64,000 nucleotides of DNA from an uncultured Pseudoflavonifractor sp. (lineage in GTDB: Bacteria > Bacillota > Clostridia > Oscillospirales > Oscillospiraceae): contig NZ_CALXGI010000005.1 in NCBI RefSeq assembly GCF_944387805.1, positions 1 to 64,000 on the forward strand, read 5' to 3'. Shown here in pieces: positions 46,890-54,301 of this stretch. Positions within the stretch are counted from its first letter, which is position 1. Every line of letters starts with the position of its first letter. The notes beneath the pieces were generated by a model. It saw only the letters and a program-made list of their open reading frames with translations. It was not told the DNA's origin and searched no databases. The translations under genes and the position numbers were made by a program.

Positions 46890-48332
46890 ATGAAACAGCG
46901 AAAAATACCCTCCCCCGCTGTCCTCTGCGGCGTGCTGGCGGCGGCTCTGTGCCTGCTGGCCGGGGTGCTGCTCCTCTTGGGCTTTGTCCTGCCGCCCCAG
47001 TATGAGGACACCTTTCTGGGGGAGATGAAATACAAAATGGAGCGGCTGGAGACCACGGAAGGGCCCCGCATCATCGTGGTGGGGGGCAGCAGCGTGCCCT
47101 TTGCTCTGAAGAGCGGCCTGGTGGAAGAGTACCTGCCCGGCTATCAGGTGGTGGACTTCGGCATGTACGCCGGTATGGGTACGGTGGTCATGCTGGACTG
47201 GGCCCAGACCCAGGCCCGTGAGGGCGATATTTTCGTCATCGCCCCAGAGCAGAGCGCCCAAACTCTGTCCTGCTTCTTCTCCGGCGAGCTGGCCTGGCAG
47301 GCGGCGGACGGCGCCTTTGACCTGCTGCCGCTGATCAACTCCGGCCGGTACGAGTCCCTGGCGGCCGCCTTCCCCGCCTTTGCGGGGAAAAAGCTGTGGT
47401 ACGCTCTGACGGGAGCCCCGGAACCGGATGGCGTATATGCCCGCTCCTCCTTTGACGGCTATGGCGACATCGTCTATCCGGACCGGACGGCCAACATCAT
47501 GTCCGGGGGGCGCAACCCCAACGACCTCATCTCCTTCTCCCAGGACGTCATCACAGAGGACTTCATCGACGCCCTCAACGGCTTTGCCCGGGCGGTGACC
47601 GCCAAAGGGGCCAAGGTGGTCTATCACTTCCCGCCCATGAACGCCGCCGCTCTGGAGCCGGGTACCGACCAGACGGCGGTGGACGCCTATTATGACTACC
47701 TGGACGGACAGCTTCTGTTCCCCATTCTGGGGGACCCTGGCCGCTGCATTCTGGACAGCGGCTGGTTTTACGACACCAACTTTCACCTCAACGCCAGCGG
47801 CGCCACGGTGTTTACCAAGCTGCTCATTGAGGATTTGAAGATCTTTCTGAAGGACACCTCCCCTACCGAAATCGCTCTGCCTGCCATGCCCTCCGCCGGA
47901 GCGGCCGCCCTGGGGACGGATAACACCGATGGGGCCCTGTTCACCTACCGGCATACAGAGCAGGGATGGATTTTGTCCGGCTTAACCGAGGAGGGTCGGG
48001 CCGCCCGGAACCTCACCCTGCCCGGCAGCTACGCGGGGGAGCCGGTGGTGGGACTGGATAAGGCGCTCTTCGTGGGCAACACCGCCATCCGTGAAATCAG
48101 GGTCCAGCCCAATATCGGCGTGCTGTACGACGGCATGTTCTCCGGCTGCACCGCTTTGGAGCGCCTGATTCTCACCGGGGAGGACCCGTCGGCCTATGCC
48201 GCAGGGGACGGCCTGCGGGAGGGCGCGGACTTTTTCATCTGCGTGCCGGAAGGGGCGCTGGACCGGTACCGCCGGGACTACTTCTGGCAGGCCTACGGCG
48301 CCTGGATTCAGCCCTGGCGGGAGGATTCCTGA
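46890..48332 (+). CDS. SGNH/DltD-like membrane protein with C-terminal LRR_5 repeats
   Basis: A 480-residue protein with an N-terminal signal anchor (residues ~10-33), an SGNH-like domain with IIVVGGSSVPFAL (Ser at ~67-68), DFGMYAGMGTVVMLDWA and the C-terminal catalytic pair in FYDTNFHLNASG (Asp295, His299), and then residues ~355-450 with LRR_5-type repeats (LTLPGSYAGEPVVGLDKALFVGNTAI, IGVLYDGMFSGCTALERLILTG). The order is opposite to the lipoprotein encoded upstream, where the LRR_5 part comes first. A GGGGGGGAGG ribosome site lies 15 bases after the MBOAT stop. It presumably completes acyl transfer outside the membrane. Confidence 0.72.
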   Translation: MKQRKIPSPAVLCGVLAAALCLLAGVLLLLGFVLPPQYEDTFLGEMKYKMERLETTEGPRIIVVGGSSVPFALKSGLVEEYLPGYQVVDFGMYAGMGTVVMLDWAQTQAREGDIFVIAPEQSAQTLSCFFSGELAWQAADGAFDLLPLINSGRYESLAAAFPAFAGKKLWYALTGAPEPDGVYARSSFDGYGDIVYPDRTANIMSGGRNPNDLISFSQDVITEDFIDALNGFARAVTAKGAKVVYHFPPMNAAALEPGTDQTAVDAYYDYLDGQLLFPILGDPGRCILDSGWFYDTNFHLNASGATVFTKLLIEDLKIFLKDTSPTEIALPAMPSAGAAALGTDNTDGALFTYRHTEQGWILSGLTEEGRAARNLTLPGSYAGEPVVGLDKALFVGNTAIREIRVQPNIGVLYDGMFSGCTALERLILTGEDPSAYAAGDGLREGADFFICVPEGALDRYRRDYFWQAYGAWIQPWREDS

Positions 48333-48352
48333 CTCAAGTCCGCCATTCCCAT

Positions 48353-48381
48353 TTGAAAGCGGAACCGTTCTGTGTTATCCT
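48353..48381 (+). promoter_or_regulatory. Possible sigma-A promoter of the yaaA unit
   Basis: TTGAAA (48353-48358), 17-base spacer, TATCCT (48376-48381). A GGCGGG/CCCGCC hairpin lies between it and the yaaA ribosome site. Confidence 0.5.
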
Positions 48382-48426
48382 GTCAGCAGAGGCGGGACGA
48401 GAGCCCGCCCCCTGCAAGGAGTTTCT

Positions 48427-49176
48427 ATGCGGATTATTATCTCACCGGCCAAGAAAATGATTGTGGACACCGACAGCTTTCCGCCGGAAGGCCTGCCCGC
48501 CTTTCTGCCCAAAACGGAGCGTCTGCTCTCCGCCCTGCGCTCCATGTCCCCTGCGGCGCTCCAGGCCCTCTGGAAGTGCAACAACGCCATCGCCGCCCTC
48601 AACGTAGACCGCCTGGCATCCATGGATCTGCGGCGAAACCTGACCCCTGCCATCCTGTCCTACGAGGGCATTCAGTACCGCTACATGGCCCCTACCGTCT
48701 TTGAGCAGTCCCAGCTGGACTACATCCGGGACCATCTGCGCATCCTCTCCGGGTTCTACGGGCTGCTGCGCCCCTTTGACGGCGTCACCCCCTACCGGCT
48801 GGAGATGCAGGCAAAGCTGGCGGTGGACGGCTGCCGGGATTTGTACGCCTTCTGGGGCGGAGCGCTGGCGGAGGCCCTGGCGTTGGAGACCGGCCTGGTG
48901 GTCAATCTGGCCTCCAAGGAGTACAGCAAGGCAGTGGAGCCCCACCTGCCTCCTTCAGTCCGGTTCCTCACCTGCACCTTTGGCGAGGAAAAGGATGGAA
49001 AGATACTGGAAAAGGGCACCGCCTGCAAGATGGCCCGGGGACAGATGGTCCGCTGGATGGCGGAGCGGAGCATTGACCGGGCTGAGAACCTGCGGAACTT
49101 TGACAACCTGAGCTATGCCTTCTCCCCTGTCCATTCCTCTGAAAACCACTTTGTCTTTTTGAAAGGAGAAACCTGA
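48427..49176 (+). CDS. yaaA: YaaA family peroxide-stress protein
   Basis: A 249-residue YaaA (DUF328) protein. Family motifs: MRIIISPAKKM at the N-terminus, ALWKCNNAIAALNVDR, PAILSYEGIQYRYM, DYIRDHLRILSGFYGLLRPFDGVTPYRLEM, VVNLASKEYSKAV and the C-terminal MARGQMVRWMAE...FDNLSYAFSPVHSSENHFVF. In Escherichia coli YaaA lowers free iron during hydrogen peroxide stress; the structural fold contains a DNA-binding helix-hairpin-helix. Start ATG 48427 with AAGGAG. The peroxiredoxin gene follows after one base, which fits a peroxide-defence unit. Confidence 0.94.
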   Translation: MRIIISPAKKMIVDTDSFPPEGLPAFLPKTERLLSALRSMSPAALQALWKCNNAIAALNVDRLASMDLRRNLTPAILSYEGIQYRYMAPTVFEQSQLDYIRDHLRILSGFYGLLRPFDGVTPYRLEMQAKLAVDGCRDLYAFWGGALAEALALETGLVVNLASKEYSKAVEPHLPPSVRFLTCTFGEEKDGKILEKGTACKMARGQMVRWMAERSIDRAENLRNFDNLSYAFSPVHSSENHFVFLKGET

Positions 49177-49177
49177 T

Positions 49178-49642
49178 ATGCTGGAAGTTGGAACCAAAGC
49201 CCCTGCCTTCACCCTGCCCGACAAGGACGGCAACCCCGTCTCTCTGTCCGACTTTGCGGGAAAGAAGGTGGTGCTCTACTTCTACCCCAAGGACAATACC
49301 CCGGGCTGCACCAAACAGGCCTGCGCCTTTGCCGCTGCCTACGGCGAGTTTCAGCGGCTGGGCGTACCGGTTATCGGCGTGAGCAAGGACTCCGCCGCCT
49401 CCCACCAGAAGTTTGCCGATAAGTACGGCCTGCCCTTCATCCTCCTCTCCGACCCGGAGCTGACCGCCATTCAGGCCTACGGCGTATGGCAGGAGAAAAA
49501 GCTCTACGGCAAGGTGTCCATGGGCGTGGTGCGCACCACCTATATCATCGATGAAAACGGCGTCATTGAGAAGGTTATGCCCAAGGTAAAGCCGGACACC
49601 AATGCGGCTGAGATTCTGGACTATCTCAAGTCAGGCCAGTGA
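49178..49642 (+). CDS. bcp: Thioredoxin-dependent peroxiredoxin (Bcp type)
   Basis: A 154-residue AhpC/TSA-family peroxiredoxin of the Bcp/PrxQ group. Peroxidatic Cys44 lies in FYPKDNTPGCTKQAC, with the resolving Cys49 five residues on, as in atypical two-Cys Bcp enzymes. Other motifs: FTLPDKDGNPVSLSDFAGKKVVLYFYP and VVRTTYIIDENGVI. It reduces hydrogen peroxide and organic hydroperoxides in the cytoplasm with thioredoxin. AAAGGAG ribosome site inside the end of yaaA; cotranscribed. Confidence 0.95.
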   Translation: MLEVGTKAPAFTLPDKDGNPVSLSDFAGKKVVLYFYPKDNTPGCTKQACAFAAAYGEFQRLGVPVIGVSKDSAASHQKFADKYGLPFILLSDPELTAIQAYGVWQEKKLYGKVSMGVVRTTYIIDENGVIEKVMPKVKPDTNAAEILDYLKSGQ

Positions 49643-49665
49643 TTTTCTGAGAGGGGGCGCCGGAT

Positions 49666-50058
49666 GTGAACTGTTCCCAGCACTACACTGACGACCTGCT
49701 GTTTTACTTTGACGGCAGGCCTCTGGAGCTGTCCCTCTATGAGGCCCTCTTTGCCGCCCTGGACGCCGCCTTTCCTCAGGCCTCGGTCAAGGTACAGAAG
49801 AGCCAAATCAGCTTCTACGGGCGGCATCTCTTTGCCGCCGCCTCCCTGCCTGTGCGGCGGAAGAAGGGCTGGCCGGAGCACTGCATTCTGGTCACCTTCG
49901 GCTTGTCCCATCGGGTGGAGGACCCCCGCATCGCCGTGGCGGTGGAGCCCTATCCCAACCGCTGGACCCACCACGTGGTGGTGGATAAGCCGGAGCAGAT
50001 TGACGGCCGGCTGCTGTCCTGGCTCCGGGAGGCCTGGGACTTTAGCGAGAGCAAGTGA
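49666..50058 (+). CDS. DUF5655-like protein
   Basis: A 130-residue protein with GTG start (GAGGGGG upstream), 23 bases after bcp. It resembles the DUF5655 group: LYEALFAALDAAFPQASVKVQKSQISFYGRHLFAAASLP followed by LVTFGLSHRVEDPRIAVAVEPYPNRWTHHVVV, with conserved Lys-Ser-Qxx-F-Y and WTHH patterns. No catalytic motif or membrane segment is visible, and no function is known. The operon position with peroxide-defence genes is the only hint. Confidence 0.75.
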   Translation: MNCSQHYTDDLLFYFDGRPLELSLYEALFAALDAAFPQASVKVQKSQISFYGRHLFAAASLPVRRKKGWPEHCILVTFGLSHRVEDPRIAVAVEPYPNRWTHHVVVDKPEQIDGRLLSWLREAWDFSESK

Positions 50059-50082
50059 TTTTTTCAACAGGAGGCGTCCCAT

Positions 50083-50415
50083 ATGGCGGAGTTTTCCTAC
50101 TGCAAGCTGGAGATTTTTATCCCGGAGACCCATCTTGCCCTTCTCCGGCAGGCTCTGATGGAGGTGGACGCAGGACACATCGGCAGCTATGACTGCTGCC
50201 TGTCCTATTCCCCGGTCACCGGCTGCTGGCGGCCCCTGGCGGGTACCTCTCCCTACCTGGGTCGGGAGGGCCAAATTAGTTCTGAGCCGGAATTGAAGGT
50301 GGAGGTCACCTGCCGGACCGAGCGGGTGGACGAGACCATCGCCGCCGTTAGGCGGGTTCACCCCTACGAGGAGCCGGTTATCAACGCCATCCCCCTCTAC
50401 CGTGTGGGGTTGTAA
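50083..50415 (+). CDS. Nif3-like (YqfO insert-type) domain protein
   Basis: A 110-residue protein equal to the PII/CutA-like domain that is inserted in Nif3/YqfO proteins. It shows KLEIFIPETHLALLRQALMEVDAGHIGSYDCCLSY, WRPLAGTSPYLG and the ending VRRVHPYEEPVINAIPLY, all characteristic (AGHIGxYxxC, HPYEEP). As a stand-alone unit its role is unknown; trimeric ferredoxin-like folds of this type bind metals or nucleotides. Last gene of the yaaA unit, followed by a strong bidirectional terminator. Confidence 0.85.
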   Translation: MAEFSYCKLEIFIPETHLALLRQALMEVDAGHIGSYDCCLSYSPVTGCWRPLAGTSPYLGREGQISSEPELKVEVTCRTERVDETIAAVRRVHPYEEPVINAIPLYRVGL

Positions 50416-50424
50416 AGCGGCATA

Positions 50425-50463
50425 AAAAGGGCGCGTGCTGTATGGTACAGCACGCGCCCTTTT
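50425..50463. terminator. Bidirectional terminator
   Basis: An 18-bp perfect stem (AAAAGGGCGCGTGCTGTA / TACAGCACGCGCCCTTTT, loop TGG) between converging genes, with U-runs on both strands. Confidence 0.95.
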
Positions 50464-50466
50464 GTC

Positions 50467-51105
50467 TTATGTACTTTGTACTGCGGCATGGCGCTTATAG
50501 AAGTCGGCCAGCAGTACGCTCAGAGCCTCCGGCGCATCCTTGTTGGCCTCGTGACCCCCTTCGGCGATGAGACGCACCTCCCCGTCGGGCAGCATCCGCC
50601 CCAGCTCCTTTGCTGCCCGGCGGTTGGCCCGGTCCTGCTCGCCGCAGAGCACCAGCGCCGGGCATGTAATCTGTTTCAGAACAGGCCGCAGGTCCAGTTC
50701 CGCCATAGAGGCGCACAGCCTAATGGCCGCCCCCTTCTCCAGGCCTATCTTACGAAAGCGCTCGGCGGGCATCACCCGGAACAGCAGATTCTGGAATGCC
50801 AGCAGGACTTTGGGCATGGAGGCCCGCGCGCCGATGAGGGCCAGGCTGTTCACCCGCTCCGGGTGCTCCGCGGCGTACTGGAGGGCCAGCACACCGCCCA
50901 GGGACAGGCCGCACAGGTCCAGCTGCCCCTCCAGGCCGTCGCAATATCGCTCAAACGCACCGCAGAGCGCGGGGTAGTCCTCCCCGTCGCGCTCCAGGGC
51001 ATACAAATTCGGACACAGCGCCTGGCTCCCCCTGTTCAGCCGGCTGATAACCGCGTTCCAGTCCTCAGGTTTCTGTCCCAGTCCATGCAGGAACACGATG
51101 GGCAC
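50467..51105 (-). CDS. Alpha/beta hydrolase
   Basis: A 212-residue alpha/beta-hydrolase. The oxyanion region is IVFLHGLGQKPEDW, the nucleophile elbow LCGLSLGGVLAL (Ser of GLSLGG), the acid CGEQDRAN and the catalytic His GGHEAN. The start is taken as GTG at 51105 because AAGGAGG sits eight bases before it; the upstream ATG at 51150 has no ribosome site. It is a small esterase or lipase-like enzyme with no lid domain to suggest the substrate. Convergent with the yaaA unit. Confidence 0.88.
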   Translation of the reverse strand: MPIVFLHGLGQKPEDWNAVISRLNRGSQALCPNLYALERDGEDYPALCGAFERYCDGLEGQLDLCGLSLGGVLALQYAAEHPERVNSLALIGARASMPKVLLAFQNLLFRVMPAERFRKIGLEKGAAIRLCASMAELDLRPVLKQITCPALVLCGEQDRANRRAAKELGRMLPDGEVRLIAEGGHEANKDAPEALSVLLADFYKRHAAVQST

Positions 51106-51164
51106 GGGCAGATCCTCCTTTCTGATGCAGCCTAATACTGCGGAAATCATAAGAATACATTCTC

Positions 51165-51193
51165 AGTATAGAGAATCCCTCTTCTTCCCGCAA
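51165..51193 (-). promoter_or_regulatory. Possible sigma-A promoter of the hydrolase gene
   Basis: On the minus strand TTGCGG (51193-51188), 17-base spacer, TATACT (51170-51165); the -35 is weak. The rest of 51106-51262 is AT-rich without a gene. Confidence 0.5.
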
Positions 51194-51262
51194 GGGGGAA
51201 AATCCTTAATTTTTCATAAATTTTCTCTCAATTCAGGAGTTTTTTCAACTTTTGGATGGGCT

Positions 51263-51757
51263 CTACGTGTCCAGCTCATAACAGTAGAGCACCCCGCTCT
51301 CCCCGTCGTAAACCGCCAGAGTAAAATTATAGGAGTGCCGTCCGAAAAGCCCGCTGTCGTCCCGAGGGTCCTCCGCCTCGCTGTGGCGGTCCAGGAAGTA
51401 GTACCAGCCGTCGGTCAAATCCTGGGGTACGTCCTCAAACAGGTCCCCAAAGCGCTCCTCATACACTGCCCGGCTCAAGTTTTCTGTCAGTGGCAGAGCC
51501 TTCCAGCCGTCGGCTCTGGCTATCGCTTCCTCCAGTGCAGTCCGATTCTCCCCAGTGAAGGCAAGTATCAGAGTGGTATCCCCGTCGCCGAGAAAGCCGC
51601 CGTGGGTATCCTCCTCCCTGACCGTGTGTCCGTCAGTCAGGTTTACTCCCAATGTCCGGGAGAACTCCCCCTTCACTCCGGCGGACGGCCAGGGGACGCA
51701 CCCGGCCAGCAGCAGCACTGCGGCCAGAACAGCCGCCAGCAGATACGTTCGCCTCAT
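51263..51757 (-). CDS. Small lipoprotein of unknown function
   Basis: A 164-residue lipoprotein: basic start MRRTY, hydrophobic core and lipobox LLAGC at ~16-20. The mature part is acidic with aromatic-rich stretches (DGWYYFLDRHSEAED) and no recognised domain. Its ATG overlaps the stop of the membrane protein gene upstream (TGATG region), so it belongs to the XRE/DUF2975 operon. It may be a surface part of whatever that operon does. Confidence 0.65.
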   Translation of the reverse strand: MRRTYLLAAVLAAVLLLAGCVPWPSAGVKGEFSRTLGVNLTDGHTVREEDTHGGFLGDGDTTLILAFTGENRTALEEAIARADGWKALPLTENLSRAVYEERFGDLFEDVPQDLTDGWYYFLDRHSEAEDPRDDSGLFGRHSYNFTLAVYDGESGVLYCYELDT

Positions 51758-52443
51758 CTCTCTCCCTCCTCCGGTTCTGAATTTTTCTCCGGTTGGCAGT
51801 CTGAACTCATCGCTGTTGCCGGCAAATTTCCTCGCATTCCGCCTTGTTCCACAGTTGAAGCCCGGCGGGCCTGCCGCAGGCTACCGAACGTAAAAAGCAG
51901 CGAAGGCAGCAGCCCCGCCGCCAGCACTCCGACGACCAGGACACCCCAGGCAGATCCCGGCCTCAGAAGCCCCAGCCCCTCCAGGACCTGGATGCCCCCC
52001 GTCCACAGGCTGGCCGCCAGCAGGACCGAGGGCGCCCCCAGCAGGAAGGAGGCGTAGATGGCCCCAAAGAACATCCAGGCCTGGTACACATTTCCGTCCT
52101 CCATGGTCCAAAAGAGGCACAGCCCCGCCGCCGCCCACGCCCAGGCCGCCAGGGCAGGAAGCAGCACCGACAGGACCAGCACCCGGCGCTCCGGCGTCTC
52201 CCGCCAGCCCCGCACCCGGGCGGCCACGGCTCCAGCAGGGAAATAGCACGCCATAAGCAGCGGCGGAAGGCCGTACCACAGCAGCTGTACCACCCGGTTT
52301 TCCTCCAGCAGGAACAGGAGAAACAGCAGCGCTATCCACGCCACAGCCAACACAAGGCCCACGGGTAAAGACAGCGCCAGCTGCCCACAGGCAAAGCCCA
52401 GCAGGCGGCCTTGCAGCGTCGTCCCCGGGCCCGCTTTGCTCAT
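51754..52443 (-). CDS. Integral membrane protein of unknown function
   Basis: A 229-residue protein with five or six hydrophobic helices between residues ~20 and ~195 and a charged cytoplasmic tail (QPEKNSEPEEGER). The helices are Leu/Ala/Trp-rich; a conserved-looking WTMEDGNVYQAWMFFGAIYASFLLGAPSVLLAAS stretch lies near the middle. I do not recognise a family. It overlaps the XRE regulator gene by four bases and the lipoprotein gene by four, so the four genes form one coupled operon. Confidence 0.65.
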   Translation of the reverse strand: MSKAGPGTTLQGRLLGFACGQLALSLPVGLVLAVAWIALLFLLFLLEENRVVQLLWYGLPPLLMACYFPAGAVAARVRGWRETPERRVLVLSVLLPALAAWAWAAAGLCLFWTMEDGNVYQAWMFFGAIYASFLLGAPSVLLAASLWTGGIQVLEGLGLLRPGSAWGVLVVGVLAAGLLPSLLFTFGSLRQARRASTVEQGGMRGNLPATAMSSDCQPEKNSEPEEGER

Positions 52444-52676
52444 TCCGCGCCCTCCTCCCCGTCCGAACCCTGTCCGGGCACGTACTCCAGAATGTCCCCC
52501 GGCTGGCAGTCCAGGGCCTTGCAGATTGCCTCCAGGGTCGTGAAGCGCACAGCTTTGGCGTGGTTGTTCTTGAGCACCGACAGGTTGGCCAGGGTCAGAT
52601 CCACCCGCTGGGCCAGCTCGCTCAGGCTCATCTTCCGCTTTGCCATCATTACATCCAGGTTTACTACAATGGGCAT
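52440..52676 (-). CDS. Cro/C1-type (YozG-like) regulator
   Basis: A 78-residue XRE-family HTH protein: MPIVVNLDVMMAKRKMSLSELAQRVDLTLANLSVLKNNHAKAVRFTTLEAICKALDCQPGDILEY is the complete HTH_26-type domain. Such small regulators are regularly encoded with DUF2975 membrane proteins in Firmicutes. The start is ATG 52676 with GGGAGGG; the frame extends 28 codons upstream into the gap but lacks a site. It may bind the dyad in front of the operon (53352-53369). Confidence 0.9.
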   Translation of the reverse strand: MPIVVNLDVMMAKRKMSLSELAQRVDLTLANLSVLKNNHAKAVRFTTLEAICKALDCQPGDILEYVPGQGSDGEEGAE

Positions 52677-52690
52677 GTCTCTCCCCTCCC

Positions 52691-53278
52691 TCAGATGGTC
52701 AGGTCGTTCTCTTCCTTCAGCTCGGCGGCCTGACGGAAAAGAGCGGACATGACCATGCACAGCAGAAAGCCCATGAGGAACAGGGGGACAAACAGGGTGT
52801 TATAGGTGAATACCGGGATAATGGAGCGGTAGAAAGCCACCGCCCAAATAGTCCTGACCAGGGCCACCAGGGCGATGACCAGGCAGCACAGCGCCGCCCG
52901 CTTCAGGCTGCGGGCGTTGTCCCGGCAGAATGGGTTCCCCTTTCGGATGGTGCCCAGCACTCGCTTGGCCTGCCAGAGGATGATTGCCGTGCATACCCCG
53001 CAGAACATGAGAAAGGCCGCAATGGCGGCGGTGTGGGGCGTGCGCCAGATGCGCCAGAGGAACTGCCAGCAGACCGCGAAAAAGAGCGCCGCTGCCGTGG
53101 GTGCGCCGCCGGACAATCCGCTATCGGATATAAAATCGGCAAAATACCCCAGCCCGCCCTCTGAGGCGATGCCTACCAGGCCGGGCACCAGAGGCAGGGC
53201 CACCAGATTGCAGACAAATGCGATGAGTACCAGAATATTCAAGACTTTGGCCAGCTTTTCGGCCGCTGAGTGTTCCAT
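52691..53278 (-). CDS. DUF2975 membrane protein
   Basis: A 195-residue four-helix membrane protein of the DUF2975 family: TM1 ~14-36, TM2 ~80-105, TM3 ~126-148 and TM4 ~158-182. The family signature is the segment between TM2 and TM3, ILWQAKRVLGTIRKGNPFCRDNARSLKRAALCCLV. It is first in the operon, followed after 14 bases by the XRE regulator, the standard pairing for this family. The function is unknown; some homologues are linked to developmental or stress control. AAGGAGG ribosome site. Confidence 0.88.
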   Translation of the reverse strand: MEHSAAEKLAKVLNILVLIAFVCNLVALPLVPGLVGIASEGGLGYFADFISDSGLSGGAPTAAALFFAVCWQFLWRIWRTPHTAAIAAFLMFCGVCTAIILWQAKRVLGTIRKGNPFCRDNARSLKRAALCCLVIALVALVRTIWAVAFYRSIIPVFTYNTLFVPLFLMGFLLCMVMSALFRQAAELKEENDLTI

Positions 53279-53305
53279 AGAACATCCCTCCTTGCTGATG
53301 TGGCC

Positions 53306-53334
53306 ATTATAGCGCCGTTTATATTGTTTGTCAA
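53306..53334 (-). promoter_or_regulatory. Perfect consensus sigma-A promoter of the DUF2975 operon
   Basis: On the minus strand TTGACA (53334-53329), 17-base spacer, TATAAT (53311-53306). Confidence 0.93.
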
Positions 53335-53351
53335 TCTATTTTTATTGTTTT

Positions 53352-53369
53352 TCAATAAATTTTTATTGA
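53352..53369 (-). promoter_or_regulatory. Palindrome upstream of the DUF2975 promoter
   Basis: TCAATAAA-TT-TTTATTGA, an 8-bp perfect dyad 18 bases upstream of the -35 box, with additional TTTATTG half-sites next to it. Candidate operator for the XRE protein of the operon. Confidence 0.45.
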
Positions 53370-53373
53370 TAAG

Positions 53374-53409
53374 GAAGGGTGCACAGGTACAACGCCCGTC
53401 CACCCTTTC
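53374..53409 (-). terminator. Weak hairpin after the sirtuin gene
   Basis: GAAGGGTG pairs with CACCCTTTC around a ~19-base loop; on the minus strand the tail is CCTTATC. A poor but possible terminator. Confidence 0.35.
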
Positions 53410-53414
53410 CCGCT

Positions 53415-54143
53415 TTATTTCACTTTGATGCCGCCTAGCACCTGGCCGATGGGCGCGGCAATGACCAGATCGGCGTTCCGGTCGTAGGGCGTGGGGCTCT
53501 TGTTGATGAGCACCAGCTTATTGCCCCGGTAATAGTTCACCAGGCTGGCTGCCGGATACACCGCCAGAGAGGTGCCGCCGATGATGAGCATATCCGCCTT
53601 CTGGATGGCATTCAGAGCTGCGGTAAGGACCTGCTCATCCAGCGCCTCCTCGTAGAGCACCACATCGGGTTTGACCCGCCCGCCGCACTGATCGCACCGG
53701 GGTACGCCGGAAGAGGCCAGCACATCCTCCAGCGAGAAGAATTTGCCGCACTTCTCGCAGTGGTTGCGCAGTACTGAGCCGTGGAGCTCCAGCACATTTC
53801 TGCTTCCCGCCTTCTGGTGGAGGCCGTCGATGTTCTGGGTAACCACAGCGGTCAGCTTACCCGCTGCCTCCAGTTCGGCCAGCTTCTTGTGGGCCGCGTT
53901 GGGCTGCGCGTGGGGGAAGAGCATCTTATTCCGGTAAAATCGGAAAAACTCCTCCGGCTGGGCCTCATAAAAGGTGTGGCTGAGAATGGTCTCAGGCGGA
54001 TATTTGTACTGCTGGTTGTACAGCCCGTCCACGCTGCGGAAGTCGGGGATTCCGCTCTCAGTGCTTACTCCGGCGCCGCCAAAAAACACAATCCGGCTGC
54101 TCTCGTCAATCCAGCGCTGCAAAAGCGCCTCTTTTTCCTCCAT
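53415..54143 (-). CDS. cobB: NAD-dependent protein deacetylase, Sir2 family
   Basis: A 242-residue sirtuin. NAD-binding motifs GGAGVSTESGIPDFRS (residues ~22-37) and TQNIDGLHQKAG, the catalytic His in ELHGSV, a zinc ribbon with two Cys pairs (CEKCGKFF and CDQC), and the C-terminal IIGGTSLAVYPAASLVNYY are all complete. It removes acyl groups from lysine residues using NAD. The start ATG 54143 follows GGGGGG; the longer frame to 54230 overlaps the promoter of the divergent TetR gene. Gene symbol by family only. Confidence 0.95.
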   Translation of the reverse strand: MEEKEALLQRWIDESSRIVFFGGAGVSTESGIPDFRSVDGLYNQQYKYPPETILSHTFYEAQPEEFFRFYRNKMLFPHAQPNAAHKKLAELEAAGKLTAVVTQNIDGLHQKAGSRNVLELHGSVLRNHCEKCGKFFSLEDVLASSGVPRCDQCGGRVKPDVVLYEEALDEQVLTAALNAIQKADMLIIGGTSLAVYPAASLVNYYRGNKLVLINKSPTPYDRNADLVIAAPIGQVLGGIKVK

Positions 54144-54233
54144 AGCTGTCCCCCCTGGTGATAAGATGTTGCTTTTATTGTACCACAATCTAATTTTCAT
54201 TCCAACTGTATGAAATTCTCTCCCCTGCAAGCC

Positions 54234-54263
54234 TTGACATTCCGGCGTTCTCTCCGCTATACT
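54234..54263 (+). promoter_or_regulatory. Sigma-A promoter of the TetR gene
   Basis: Perfect TTGACA (54234-54239), 18-base spacer, TATACT (54258-54263), 38 bases before the ATG. Confidence 0.8.
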
Positions 54264-54301
54264 GAAAATATACTGACCTTGCGGTAGCAGGTGATACTTC
54301 T

